Assembly: GCA_026122225.1 (NCBI GenBank)
Contig: JANEZZ010001873.1
Location: 1-64,000, forward strand
Direction: 5' to 3'
DNA length: 64,000 bases
Source of the DNA: Heloderma charlesbogerti
Taxonomy: Eukaryota; Chordata; Lepidosauria; Squamata; Helodermatidae
Part shown: piece after piece, positions 33,431 through 44,645 of the stretch
Numbering within the stretch: the first letter of the stretch is position 1
Layout of the letters: each line of letters begins with the position of its first letter
Translations under genes and position numbers: made by a program
Notes under the pieces: generated by a model
The model's database searches: none
What the model was told of the DNA's origin: nothing
What the model saw: the letters and a program-made list of their open reading frames with translations, nothing else

Positions 33431-35206
33431 CCTTATTTGGCAAATGCTAATCTTCATCTTTTTCTGTCTTTTAGTTAGGCCTATTAGTATACTGACCGAT
33501 GAGCTAGGGAGTGGCTATACTAACCATGCCCTTTTCCGCTTCTGTAACAAATGTGCATGCATGTGTTTTGAAAACAAAAATCTGTTTTTTAAAAATCATG
33601 TTTTTGGACCTTGAACAAGTGTTTTATCTCATTTCCTCCATTTTAGAAGTAGCTGTTCCTCATTTGTAAGAGCATACTGCATAAATCCACTGTTTGGAGA
33701 CCACACCAATGGTTAAAGCCCACTGCATTGGTTGTTACATGTGAATACGTGCAAGTTGCATGTCTGTGTGAACAAGGGTGCCCAGCAATGAGATGTAACT
33801 GCTCATGCTGCTTCTATCTTAAGATCAGGATATTAATTATATCCTACAGGGCAGGAAGCTCAGCGTAAGATGGCACAAGTATCCTCTTGCTTATATCTGC
33901 ATAAGAATGTCCAATAAAACTAAGAGCATGAACCTACCTTTCATCGAATCTACACTGAAACTTGTAATTAGTTTGATTTAACCTAGACAGTTGTCTTAAA
34001 TCATTTATTTTTCCCCTCCTGAGAATCTTCAGCAGCTTAGGGGGAAAAAATCTGCTCGGAGCAATTAGGATGTTAAACATTGCTCTGCAGGCGTGATTCA
34101 TTAACCTCTTTTATGTACCATATTTTTGGTAGGGTATAAACAGGAAAGAGATTTATAACATTGGGTGCTCGGGGTACATAAGGTATGGGTATTTAGTAGG
34201 CCCTTCACTATCTGTGGTATATAAAAACCATCTAGTTCCTCAGGATTTTTTTAAAAGGACAACATTGTAATCTGAAGAGTCCCTTAAGGAAACTCTGGAA
34301 GTAGCTGGGGAAGTTTAGAATTGATGGCGGGGGGGAGTATATGACTTGTACATATTCAGCACATCTGTGCATTTTTCTCACCCTGTGAATAATCACAGCC
34401 ACCACCCCCAACCCACTTCATATTTTACCAAATCACATGCGGCATAAGCATTATTGTGACCTTTTAGGTGAGAAAGTGCTGCTAAAACATATGCATTCCC
34501 TTCGTTACTGACTCAGTAAACCAGATGCCCTCCCCTCAATTCAGGAATCATATCTACCAAAACACAGAGTTGCATTCCTACACGGGAAGTGCAGCTGGTG
34601 CCACTGCCAACTTTGCTATCTTTTCAGCACCAGGTTAAAAATAAAATTCTGGGCATTTTAGCTGGTTAGTTTGTCTTTTTATACTTCACTGCCTTAAAAT
34701 TATTTTATGACTGTATTCTGTTTTGCTTTTATCGTATTTTAGAGTTTTAAGACCATTTTGGGGTCTTGATTTGCACACCACCCTGGTATCTTTGGATGAA
34801 GGGCAGTTCAAAAATCAAGTCGTCGTCATCATCATCATCATCATCATTTTGCTGCTCTGAATGAATTGAATAATCCACTCTTTTACCATTGCTTAACTAG
34901 CCCGAGTAGAAGTTGAAAATGATGGTTAAGTGGTAAATACCTACAGTTACTACTAAAATGGAACAGATAAAATTACATGTTGGAAGAACACCAAAAATCT
35001 ACAACGATAGGGAAACAATGCTTTTATCAGGATAAACATTCACAATGTAGTATGTCAGCTTTTGAGTTATATCGAGCTCTTGCAAGCTGGATGGAATTTA
35101 AAAAATGAGAAAATAGATGTTTCTGGGAGAGGGCATGCTGTTCAGCCCTGTCTGCAGTCTGCTTCAGGCTTAAGGCAACTGTGGACAAAGTTCGTGTAGC
35201 CTAGTT
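33431..35206. other. Intergenic DNA, no gene seen
   Basis: No recognisable gene. A (TCA)n run lies at about 34823-34848. Confidence 0.5.
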
Positions 35207-35560
35207 AAAGCTACAATTCTATGCACACTTTCCTGGGAGTAAGCTCCATTAAACACACTGACCCCGTTTGCACAGTCACTGCTGCCCAGTGGGGCAGGTG
35301 CTGGGCAACTTTTGAATATTCAAGTTGAACCCAGGGATGACGGGTTATGTAAAGGTTAAACAACCCTCATGTAACCCATAGTCTGTTGTTCAACCATTAT
35401 ATCACCCATGGTCCCCTGGTTCAGACAACATGACAAGCCACAGCTGTGGCTTGAATATTCAAAGTGGACAATGACATGCATTGCAGCCCACCTGTTTGAT
35501 TGTGCAAACCAGCACAATGTGACTTCTTGCTTCTGAGTAGATAAGCCTAGGACTGCACTT
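35207..35560. mobile_element. 85-bp MITE split by a second DNA transposon
   Basis: The left half (ATTCTATGCACACTTTCCTG, AAGCTCCATTAAAC) ends near 35260 and the right half (GACTTCTTGCTTCTGAGTAG, then TAGGACTGCACT) begins near 35521. Between them is an element with inverted ends GTTTGCACAGTCAC (35268) and GATTGTGCAAACC (35498), the family seen at 21462 and 50690. Confidence 0.65.
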
Positions 35561-35697
35561 ATGAAATAAGAAGGGTGCCTTATTTATGTAACACATTTGT
35601 ATACCACTTTTTGTCATGACAATTCTCCAAAGCTATTTACATAAGATGTAAAGCACCATCATAATAAAATGATAGATCAGTACAATATTCAGTTGTA

Positions 35698-35925
35698 CTA
35701 AGGCTTCAATCCCATACACACTTATCTGGGAGTAAGCCCCATTGACATCAATTGGACTTTCTTTTGAGTAGACATGTACAGCTTGTACTATGCAAGCCTC
35801 AAACTATTATTAGATCAAGGAATACTGAGGGAACAGAAGCAAACTTTAAGCACGATCCTATGCATGTCTCCTCAAAGGTAAGTCCCATTAATTTTTAAAA
35901 GGTTTACTCCCAGGTAAGTGGTCTG
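35698..35925. repeat. Two adjacent copies of the 85-bp MITE family
   Basis: 35698-35800 has TCTGGGAGTAAGCCCCATTG and TTTTGAGTAGACATGTACAG. 35846-35925 has GATCCTATGCATGTCTCCTC and GTTTACTCCCAGGTAAG. Both are decayed. Confidence 0.6.
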
Positions 35926-35929
35926 TGAG

Positions 35930-37137
35930 AATGAGTGTAGCAGACCTCTTACTCAGGGCCTTTTTAGAATCAACATATACCAAAAGTGGGAACCTTTTTG
36001 ACCAATAAATTATCCTTGAAATTAGGATGCTAAGCAGCCCTAATTTACACAGCTATTTTATCCATTATAAACAATTCCCATCAAACCACACCTTACTAGA
36101 TGGTATCTGGGGGTGTTTCCATTGTGATGCCAGTTGAAATTTGGCTGTAGTTCACAACAAACCATGCTAATTCATGTTGTGTTATAGGAATATTCTCTGT
36201 CACTAAGTAACCCAACAAAATGGTAAGTGGGTTCAAGGGAATGGTAAGTTCTGTAATGGAGTGTATTCTTCAGTCCCTCCTTTTCTGTTGGAATCTGAAA
36301 GAAAGATAGCACTGAAATGGGGAAGAAGTTGAAAAACACACTTTGGTTAATGTGGTGACTTAACACAAGACTCTTTCATTGCAGTGATTCTTTTTCTTTG
36401 TTGTGAGGCTAGGCAGAGCCCAGGAGCATGGGTGAATCAAATGACAGCCAAGAAACAAAAAGCATCTTCAGTTTGTACTTGGAGTCAGGTGAAGAGTTTT
36501 TGTTTTGTTTTGTTTTGTTCTTCCTTTTAAAATGAAAACTCTTCGACTGGTAGATCTCTAACAAAAAGACTTCCTTAGATAATCTTTTATTTGTTTATTA
36601 CCACTAGTTGATGATAGAGTTTCACCATGCAGCCAAGTGAGAAAAATAAACAGTGATTTGAGAGCATCTGTTAATGTTTTAAGAATTCTATGTGCAAATT
36701 AATATAGTGTATGTACATTAAGACTCATATGTTCATATGTATCTGTGTACAATCTTGATTCTGCAACTGGAACCTTTTCCAATAATCTTTAGCGGGTACA
36801 GAGCTTATGGTCCTTAAGAGCGCTGTAGCACTCCAATATTTCCAATTTTATGGGAGGTTTTTTTGTGTTTTTTTTTAGATGGTTCAATATTCAAATTCAT
36901 CAGGTTCATATAAATGTGAATATTTGAGTAACAGACTCTGCTTAATGAATTTAAGCAGCCTCAGAGCACAGATGAACTCCCCAAAAGCTGTGCAACGTTA
37001 CATGAAAGAACAGACACATTTTTGTTCTTGGACTAACAATGTGTGCAGTAAATATTTAAAACTGCAGTTATATTCCTTAAGGTTTGTGATAGCAGATGTC
37101 ATGGGTTTTGCATTAAAAAAAATGTTAATATTTTTGG
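35930..37137. other. Intergenic DNA, no gene seen
   Basis: AT-rich; a short (GTTTT)n run near 36500. No coding domain. Confidence 0.5.
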
Positions 37138-37325
37138 AAGGGGCATAGCTCAGTGGTAGAGCACCTGCTTTTCATGCAGAAGGCCCCAAGTTCAATACCT
37201 GGCATCTCCAGGTAAGACCAAAAACACCCCAGCCTGAAACCCTGGACAGCCATTTCTGTCAACAGTGCTGGGCTAGAGGGACCAATGGCCTGGCTCAGCA
37301 TAAGGCACCTTCCTATGTTCTTAAG
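37138..37325 (+). mobile_element. tRNA-derived SINE (tRNA-Ala-like head)
   Basis: The head GGGCATAGCTCAGTGGTAGA, GCACCTGCTTTTCATGCAGA and AGTTCAATACCTGGCATCTCC keeps recognisable pol III A and B boxes and resembles tRNA-Ala with a changed anticodon loop. The body ends with CTGGCTCAGCATAAGGCACC and TTCCTATGTTCTT. Other copies are 37772-37955 (-) and 57524-57612 (+). It is not a functional tRNA, because the acceptor stem is incomplete. Confidence 0.8.
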
Positions 37326-37627
37326 TTATGCAACTGCAAAAAGGTGGAATCATACCCAGTCCAACACCTGAAGAGAATCCTACAACAACTATGAGCTTGG
37401 TAAGATTGAGTGTCAATGTACCACCACGCCTGAGGACTTGTTGAAGGACAGGATATAAATCCCTAAAAACAGAATAAATAGACATGGTATAGCAATTGTC
37501 CATGTGTCTGTCCCACTACATGTAAAACAGGGCCAGTATGGAGAGTGCGAATGTTTACCAAAAAAGGAGCACATGTGAGAGGGAAATGAAACCCATTCCT
37601 TCTACCACAACCGCATGAGGCTGATTT

Positions 37628-37720
37628 AGGCTATACTGTACATAGGTATCTGAGAGCAAGCCCCACTGAACTCAGTAGTGCTTACTTTTGAGTAGATATG
37701 CATGGGATTGTGTTGTTAAA
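37628..37720. repeat. Short palindromic MITE-like repeat (85-bp family)
   Basis: CAAGCCCCACTGAACTCAGT and GCTTACTTTTGAGTAGATAT with ATGCATGGGATTGTG at the end. Confidence 0.7.
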
Positions 37721-37771
37721 TACTTTTTTCTCCCAAATCTGGCTCCAACACCAAAAGTAAGCTGGGCTAGG

Positions 37772-37955
37772 ATAAAATTGCTTCGGTACATTGGAAGCTG
37801 CCTTATACTGAGTAAGACCATTGGTCCATCTAACTCAGTCTCGCCTACACTGCCTGGCAGCAGCTCTCCAAGGTGTCAGACAGGAGTCTCTTCCAATGCT
37901 ATCTGGAGATGCCAGGAATTGAACCTGGGAGCTTTGGGAGTACTATAAGTTAAGG
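37772..37955 (-). mobile_element. tRNA-derived SINE, reverse copy
   Basis: Plus strand reads TTGGAAGCTGCCTTATACTG, AGTAAGACCATTGGTCCATC, then ATCTGGAGATGCCAGGAATTG and AACCTGGGAGC (the B-box side). Same family as 37138, more diverged. Confidence 0.75.
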
Positions 37956-38440
37956 TGGAGGAAGGGCCTGGGTTTCACTCTCCTCTTCTATGCATTACTT
38001 TTCATGTAAAGAAAAGTCTTTACCACCACCACCACCACCATTACATCACACTGACTCTCAAACAAACAAAATAACACCTCCTCAAAGGAAAAAATGTTCT
38101 ATATAATGAAAAATAATACCCTTTCCAGTGCAGTAACACCAGCCATTCCCCCTGCACTCCCTTGGCACCTATCTCTGCTTTACACTGGTTCTCTTTAAAT
38201 TCCTTGCACTACTCTAGTTTAAAATAATATTTAGTATGAGTTAGCAGAGATTATCATCCAGATTACAATATGTTACAAACAGAAAATGGGAAAAGGAAAG
38301 ATCCAGCTGCTAGGGCAGTATCCTGTTCAACACTATCCCTAACATAAATAACATTCCCAGAAAACCAGTCGTGCCAACAAATGCTATTGACATTGCACTA
38401 GAGGTCACTTATGCTTTTGTTGTAGTTGTTGTTCAGTCGT

Positions 38441-39392
38441 TCAGTCGTGTCCGACTCTTTTAAAGTTTAGTTTCAAACCAGCTTTTGCACTCTCCTCTTT
38501 CACCCTCAACAACAGCCTCTTTAGATCCTCTTCGCTTTCTGCCATTAGGGTGGTATCGTCTGCGTATCTGAGGTTGTTGATAATTCTCCCTGCAATCTTA
38601 ATTCTGACCTGTGATTCATCCAACCTGTCATTTCTCATGATGTACTCCGCATATAAGTTAAATAAGCAGGGTGACAGTATACTGCCTTGTCATACTCCTT
38701 TCCCAATTTGGAACCAATCGGTTGTTCCATGCCCGGTTCTTACTGTTGCTTCTTGACCCTCGTACAGGTTTCTCAGGAGACAGGTAAGGTGGTCTGGTAC
38801 TCTCATCTCCTTAAGAATTTGCCACAGTTTGTTGTGATCCACACAATCAAAGGCTTTAGCATAGTCAATGAAGCAGAAATAGACATTTTTCTGGAATTCT
38901 CTTGCTTTCTCTATGATCCAGCGAATGTTGGCGATTTGATCTCTAGTTCCTCTGCCTCTTCGAAACCCAGCTTGTACTTCCGGTAGTTCTCGGTTCACAT
39001 ACTGCTGAAGCCTAGCTTGTAGGATTTTGAGCATCACCTTGCTGGCATGTGAAATGAGTACGGTACTTTGAGCACTCTTTGGCATTGCCCTTCTTTGGAA
39101 TTGGAATGTAAACTGACCTTTTCCAGTCTTGTGGCCACTGCTGAGTGTTCCAAATTTGTTGGCATATTGAGTGCAGCACTTTAACAGCATCATCTTTTAG
39201 GATTTTAAATAGCTTAGCTGAAATACTGTCATCTCTGCTAGCTTTGTTGTTACTAATGCTTCCTAAGGCCCACTTGACTTCACTCTCGAGGATGTCCGGC
39301 TCAAGTTCAGTGACCGCATTATCATGGCTATCAGGGACATTAAGATCTTTCCTGTATAGTTCTTCTGTGTATTCTTTCCACCTCTTCTTCAT
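38441..39392 (-). pseudogene. BovB reverse transcriptase, several frames
   Basis: The N-terminal part (39392-39012) has KKRWKEYTEELYRKDLN, then SEVKWALGSISNNKASRDD and WPQDWKRSVYIPIPKKGNAKE. A frame change around 39070-39120 leads to LISHASKVMLKILQARLQQY, AGFRRGRGTRDQIANIRWI and FCFIDYAKAFDCVDHNKLW, and on to TVRTGHGTTDWFQIGKGV. A further frame (38638-38441) carries NNLRYADDTTLMAES, with the catalytic YADD intact. At least two frameshifts and the 3' deletion make it inactive. RT order and motifs are those of RTE-clade BovB, widely spread in squamates. Confidence 0.88.
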
Positions 39393-39440
39393 CTCATCTG
39401 CTTCTTCATCTCATTAGGTCCCTGCCTTCTTTGTCCTTTA

Positions 39441-40406
39441 TCATGCCCATCTTTGCACAAAACGTTCCCTTGGATCTCCAATTTTCTTGAAAAGTTCTCT
39501 AGTCTTTCCCATTCTATTGTTTTCCTTGATTTCTTTGCATTGTTCATTTAAGAAGGCCTTCTTGTCTGTCCTTGCTATTCTCTGGAAATCTGCATTTGGT
39601 TGGGTATATCTTCCCCTTTCTCCCTTGCTTTTCACTTCCCTTCTTTCGTCAGCCACTTGTAAAGCCTCAACAGACAGCCACTTTGCTTTCTTGCATATCT
39701 TTTTCTTCGGGATGGATTTCGTTGCTGCCTCCTGAACAATGTTACGGATCTCTGTCCATAGTTCCTCAGGCACTCTGTCTATCAGGTCTAAGCCCTGAAA
39801 TCTATTCCTCACCTCCACTGTATATTCATCAGGGATATGATTTAGGTCATACCTGAATGGTTTCGTGGTTTTCTCTACGTTCTTCAATTTAAGCCGGAAT
39901 TTTGCAACAAGAAGCTCATGATCTGAGCCACAGTCAGCTCCAGGTCTTGTTTTTACTGACTGTATAGAGCTTCTCCATCTTTGGCTGCAAAGTACATAAT
40001 CAGTCTGATTTCGATATTGACCATCTGGTGATGTCCATGTGTAGAGTCGCCTCTTGTGCTGTTGGAAAAGAGTGTTTGCTATGATCAGTGTGTTCTCTTG
40101 ACAAAACTCTATTAGCCTTTGTCCTGCTTCATTTTGTACACCAAGGCCATGCTTGCCTGTAATCCCGGTGATTTCTTGACTTCCTACTTTAGCATTCCAA
40201 TCCCCTATGATGAAGAGGACATTTTTTTTTGGTGTTAGATCTAGAAGGTGTTGTAGGTCTTCATAGAACCAATCAACCTCAGCTTCTTCAGCCTCAGTGG
40301 TTGGGGCATAGACTTGAATTACTGTGATGTTGAATAGTTTGCCTTGGATTCGTACTGAGATCATTGTATCATCTTTGAGATTGTACCCCAGTACTGCTTT
40401 TCCCAC
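39441..40406 (-). pseudogene. BovB apurinic-like endonuclease domain
   Basis: A 321-codon frame. Visible blocks: ITVIQVYAPTTEAEEAEV (strand with the conserved Tyr), IIGDWNAKVGSQEITG (Asp/Asn catalytic motif), RLYTWTSPDGQYRNQTDYVL (Thr-Trp and Asp motifs) and CGSDHELLVAKFRLKLK (SDH motif). Such frames are often auto-annotated as craniofacial development protein 2-like in vertebrate genomes; they are BovB sequence. The N-terminal Asn/Glu motifs are absent because the element is 5'-truncated. Linked downstream to the reverse transcriptase after a break near 39420. Confidence 0.88.
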
Positions 40407-40506
40407 CCTTTTATTGACTATGAATCATAGAATCATAGAATAGTAGGGTTGGAAGGGGCCTACAAGGCCATCGAGTCCAACCCCCTGCTCAATGCAGGAA
40501 TCCAAG

Positions 40507-42200
40507 TCAGAGCATCCCTGACAGATGGCTGTCCAGCCTCGTCTTGAATGCCTCCAGTGTGAGAGAGAACACCACCTCCGTAGGTAATTGGTTCCATTGT
40601 TGTATTGCTCTAACAGTCAGGAAATTTTTCCTGATGTTCAGCCGGAATCTGGCTTCCTGTAACTTGAGCCCATTATTCCGTGTCCTGCACTCTGGGATGA
40701 TTAAGAAGAGATCTTGGCTTCTTCTCTGTGACAACCTTTCAAGTACTTGAAGAGTGCTATCATATCTCCCCTCAGTCTTCTCTTCTCAAGGCTAAACATG
40801 CCCAGTTCTTTCAGTCTCTCTTCATAGGGCTTTGTTTCCAGTTCTCTGATCATCTTTGTTGCCCTCCTCTGAACCCTCTCCATTTTGTCTGCATCCTTCT
40901 TAAAGTGTGGTGCCCAGAACTGGACACAGTACTCCAGATGAGGCCTAACCAGTGCTGAGTAGAGGGGAACTGGTACTTCCTCAGATTTGGAAGCTATGCT
41001 TCTATTAATGCAGCCCAAAAGAGCATTTGCCTTTTTTGCAGCCACATCACATTGTTGGCTCATATTCAGCTTGTGATCGACAACAATTCCAAGATCTTTC
41101 TCGCTTCTAGTGTGGTTGAGCCACGTATCCCCCATCCTGTAACTGTGCATTTGGTTTCCTTTTCCTAGGTGCAGAACGTGGCATTTATCCCTATTAAATA
41201 TCATTCTGTTGTTTTCTGCCCAGCGCTCCAGTCTATCCAGATCACTTTGAATTTTGTTTCTGTCTTCCAAAGTATTAGCTATCCTGCCCAATTTGGTGTC
41301 ATCTGCAAATCTGATCAGCATTCCCTGCACCTCCTCCTCCAAGTCATTAATAAAAATGTTGAAGAGCACTGGGCCCAGAACTGAGCCCTGTGGTACCCCA
41401 CTCGTTACCTCTCCCCAGTTTGAGAAGGTCCCATTGAGAAGCACTCTTTGAGTCCGATTCTGTAGCCAACTGTGGATCCACCAGATTGTTGTTTCATCTA
41501 GCCTACTTTGAGCTAGTTTGCTCATCAGGATATCATGGGGCACTTTGTCAAAAGCTTTGCTGAAGTTGAGGTATATGATGTCTACAGCATTCCCACGGTC
41601 CACAAGGGAGGTGACTTGATCAAAAAATGAGATCAGATTTGTCTGGCAGGACTTGTTTTTGACAAATCCATGTTGGCTTCGAGTAATCATGGCATTGTTT
41701 TCAAGGTGCTTCCAGATGGATTGCTTTATCATCTGCTCCAGAATTTTCCCTGGGATTGATGTCAGACTGACTGGTCTGTAGTTCCCAGGTTCCTCCTTTT
41801 TACCCTTTTTGAAGATAGGGACAACATTAGCCCTCCTCCAGTCATCTGGCACTTCCCCCGTCCTCCATGATTTCTCAAAGAGACTAGACAGCGGTTCTGA
41901 GAGTTCTTCTGCCAGTTCCTTTATTACTCTAGATTGCAGTTCATCTGGCCCTGGAGATTTGAACTCATTCAAAGTAATTCGGTGTTCCTTGACCATATGC
42001 CTATCGATCTCAAGCTGCAATCCTGCCCCTTCAGCCTGTACTTCGCCTTTGCCAGGGGGGTCATAGACCCTCTTTTGGGAGAAGACTGAGACAAAGTAGG
42101 AATTGAGGACCTCTGCCTTTTCTTTGTCATCTGTTATCATTTTGCCATCCTTATTTAATAGCTGAACAACCATTTCTTTCCTCTGTCTTTTACTATGCAT
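40507..42200 (-). pseudogene. CR1 reverse transcriptase
   Basis: A 499-codon open frame (42200-40701) plus a C-terminal tail in another frame (40734-40507). Blocks in order: ITDDKEKAEVLNSYFVSVF; VVPIFKKGKKEEPGNYRPVS (RT motif 1); ITRSQHGFVKNKSCQTNL; IIYLNFSKAFDKVPHDIL (motif A, with the usual Asp replaced by Asn in DFSKAF); TSGVPQGSVLGPVLFNIFIND (motif B region); IRFADDTKLGRI (catalytic FADD); LGIVVDHKLNMSQQCD; RPHLEYCVQFWAPHFKKD. The tail reads RFRLNIRKNFLTVRAIQQWNQ. The long intact frame suggests recent activity, but the motif A change (YLN for YLD) and the two frame breaks would abolish it. The first part of the linker to the endonuclease, at 42200-42397, is also frameshifted. Confidence 0.92.
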
Positions 42201-42396
42201 GTAGCTGAAGAAAACCTTTTTGTTGTTTTTAGCATCCCTCGCTAACCTCAGCTCGTTCTCCGCTTTAGCCTTCCTGATGCCATCCCTGCAATTCTGTGCT
42301 ATCTGCCTGTACTATTCCTTTGTTACTTGGCCTTCTTTCCACTTCCTATATGTGTCCTTTCTTTGTTTTCAGGTCATCCCTAAGCTTTTTGTGAAG

Positions 42397-43242
42397 CTAC
42401 TTTGGCTTCTTCTGTTGTCTTCCACCTTTTCTTCTTGTTGGAATTGTTTGTGATTGTGCCTTGAGAATTTCCTTTTTTAAAAGCTCCCACCCATCTTGGA
42501 CTCCTTTTCTCGTTAGCGTCACTTGCCTTGGGACCTTACTGATCATTGTTCTGAGTTTATTAAAATCAGCTTTCCTAAAATCCAGGGTACGCGTTTGACT
42601 ACACTTGGCTTTTGTTTCCCTTAGAACCAAGAACTCAAGTGCAACATGGTCGCTTTCCCCCAGTGTTCCTGTAACTGCTACTTTATCCACTAAGTCATCT
42701 CTGTTGGTTAAGATCAAGTCAAGGATAGCCGATCCTCTAGTTCCTTCCTCTACTTTCTGTAGGAGGAAGTTATCCGCCACACAAGTCAGGAATTTCCTGG
42801 AGGGGCCAGGTTTTGCAGAATTTGTCTCCCAACAAATATTAGGGAAATTGAAGTCCCCCATTACTACTACATCATGCTTCCTTAAAACATTGGCTATTTG
42901 CTTTTCAAAAGTTTCATCCTTGTCTTCTCCTTGGTTGGGTGGCCGGTAGTAGACTCCGACCACCAGGTTCCTTTTATTCTTTGCTCCATTTATTTTGATC
43001 CAGATGCTGTTGATGGGGCTACCAAGCTCATCCTCCTGTATTTCTGTGCAGAGATAAGTATTTTTCACATACAGTGCAACCCCACCTCCCTTTCTGTTCC
43101 TCCTGTTCTTTTTGAACAAGTTATATCCTTCCTTTGCTGTATTCCAGTCATGAGAGTCATCCCACCAAGTCTCAGTTATACCTGTCAAGTCATAATTTCC
43201 CTCCTGTATTAAGAGTTCAAGTTCGTTCTGTTTGTTTCCCAT
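42397..43242 (-). pseudogene. CR1 endonuclease domain
   Basis: A 281-codon frame with the APE-type endonuclease motifs: YDLTGITETWWDDSHDW (Glu motif), GGGVALYVKNTYLC, VGVYYRPPNQGEDKDETF, HDVVVMGDFNFPNICW (GDFN catalytic motif), GSAILDLILTNRDDLV and TLGESDHVALEFLV (SDH motif). It starts at MGNKQNELELLIQE, cut close to the usual start of the domain. The frame is lost after KGGRQQKKPK before the reverse transcriptase begins. Confidence 0.9.
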
Positions 43243-43639
43243 ACATGGGCATTAGCATATAGACATCAAAGACCATGTGCTTCATAGTCTGGCTTTCTTC
43301 CTACATGTGTCTGAAGATTATTATTGAGCGCTATCAGAGCTGTTCTCTCCATTGCAGTGCATGCGCCTATGTCCATTGTTACCCCCAACATTACATCTCC
43401 CTTCCCCGTAGGATTCAGTTTAAAGCCCTCCTGATGAAGTTCTTCATTCTGTGGCTACTCCATTTCTTCTAAACAAAACGATGGAGAGCTGTCACCAGAT
43501 CTCCCATGTTGTCTTTGCATTTGAACAAATAGCAGTCACGTCAAGATGTGTGTGACCCAGATAAACCCCACAGCACTGAGGGGGGGGGAGGTAACTCCTC
43601 TGTCTTCCCAATAAATTCCCCCACCCCACCCCCATTGTT

Positions 43640-43850
43640 GCTATTTAAAGAGTCTTGTAGCACCTTAAAGACTAACACATTTAATCTGGCATAAGATTTC
43701 GTGGGGACTGTCCACTTAATCAGGTGCAGAAGTGGACAGTGTCCACAAAAGCTTATGCCACAAAAAAAATTGTTAGCCTTTAAGGTACCACAAGACTCTT
43801 TGTTGTTTTTGCTGCAACAGACTAACACCACTATCCCTGTGGAAAAGGGT
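43640..43850. mobile_element. Palindromic non-autonomous repeat
   Basis: AGAGTCTTGTAGCACCTTAA and AGACTAACACATTTAATCTG at the left are mirrored by TTGTTAGCCTTTAAGGTACC and ACAAGACTCTTTG at the right. The centre carries GTGGACAGTGTCC-type arms. It ends TTGCTGCAACAGACTAACAC. The partial copy at 1-117 belongs to the same family. Confidence 0.7.
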
Positions 43851-44204
43851 TCACATGTAACTTTACAAATAGTAGCGGGGAGGTGATTTTAATTAGGAAA
43901 ATAGGGGGGGTTACCCCCCCTTCCCCAGCACCACAGTCCCACTCTTGATCACCCCCCATTCCCAGTTCACCCGTGGCTGGTATGTGCCAGCAATTAAAGA
44001 GATGGTTGGTTTGATTACTGACTGCCATCTTCTCATCTCGTTTGGCCCATAGGGAACATGACACATGGAGACGGGCCCCTTACCCTATAACATATACCTG
44101 TCTCGTATTATGTTGAGTTCAAGCTATTATAGAAATTATAATATGTACAATATGTGGTACAATATGTACCACAACTAATAGTTCTGCCCCATATTTGGAG
44201 AAGA

Positions 44205-44645
44205 AACTCTTTAGTGGACTTTTGGCCAGTTAACTTAACCTCTGTTTCAAGTAAATTGGTGGAAAGCATAAAGATGGCGTTATCAAGCATATAGACGGGC
44301 AAGGCATCCTGAACAAGAATCAACATGATTTCTGCTAAGGTAACTCCTGTCTCAACTGGCATGTGGATAAGGGTGATCCAGTAGACATTGTTTACTTGGA
44401 CTTCCTCACCAAAGAATCCTGAGCAAATTTAGCAGTCATCAGATAAGAGGAAATATCCTCTTATGGGTCAGTAACAGGTTAAAGAACAGAAAGCAGAGAA
44501 TAGGAATAAATGGACAGTTCTCACTACAGAGGGGTTTAAACAGTGGGGTCCACCAAGAATCTATATTGGGACTGGTGCTTTTTAACATGTTTATAAATTA
44601 TCTGGAATTAGGGGTGAGCAGTAAGGAGGTCAAGTTTGCTGGTGA
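44205..44645 (+). pseudogene. Decayed CR1 reverse transcriptase fragment
   Basis: Stops and frameshifts throughout, but blocks can be followed: GTTAACTTAACCTCTGTTTC (PVNLTSV), GTAGACATTGTTTACTTGGA (DIVYLDF), then GGGTCCACCAAGAATCTATA (a G-V-x-Q-x-S-like block), TTTTTAACATGTTTATAAAT and AAGTTTGCTGGTGACACCAA (KFAGDT, from FADDTK). An older CR1 subfamily than the one at 40422. Confidence 0.7.

Larger units (their letters stand above)
38425..40420 (-). mobile_element. BovB (RTE) LINE, 5'-truncated and internally deleted
   Basis: The 3' terminus on - is the BovB/Sauria signature (plus strand GTTGTTGTTCAGTCGTTCAGTCGTGTCCGAC). Moving 5', frames encode the C-terminal palm, the fingers/palm and the endonuclease. 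The 3' signature is joined directly to the reverse transcriptase region at about 38458, so several hundred bases encoding the RT C-terminus are missing. The part present at 60025-60640 corresponds to that missing region. The 5' end stops at VNKRVGKAV, against the CR1 3' tail at 40422. Confidence 0.9.
40422..43480 (-). mobile_element. CR1 LINE, near-complete second ORF
   Basis: The 3' end on - shows the short repeats (plus strand AATCATAGAATCATAGAATAG). The coding order endonuclease then reverse transcriptase spans about 2.7 kb. About 230 bp upstream of the endonuclease resembles CR1 leader sequence (minus strand GAGGGCTTTAAACTGAATCC near 43410-43440). It lacks a recognisable ORF1, so it is 5'-truncated. 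Fragments of the same subfamily lie at 28338 and 48003. Confidence 0.9.

Noticed and set aside
34823..34848. CRISPR-like short regular repeat
   Set aside because: It is a simple TCA trinucleotide run in a vertebrate genome.
37138..37210. A functional tRNA gene
   Set aside because: The A and B boxes are present but the acceptor stem does not close and a SINE body follows.
39441..40406. A host gene resembling craniofacial development protein 2
   Set aside because: The frame is the BovB endonuclease domain followed by BovB RT on the same strand; the host-gene name is a common auto-annotation error.
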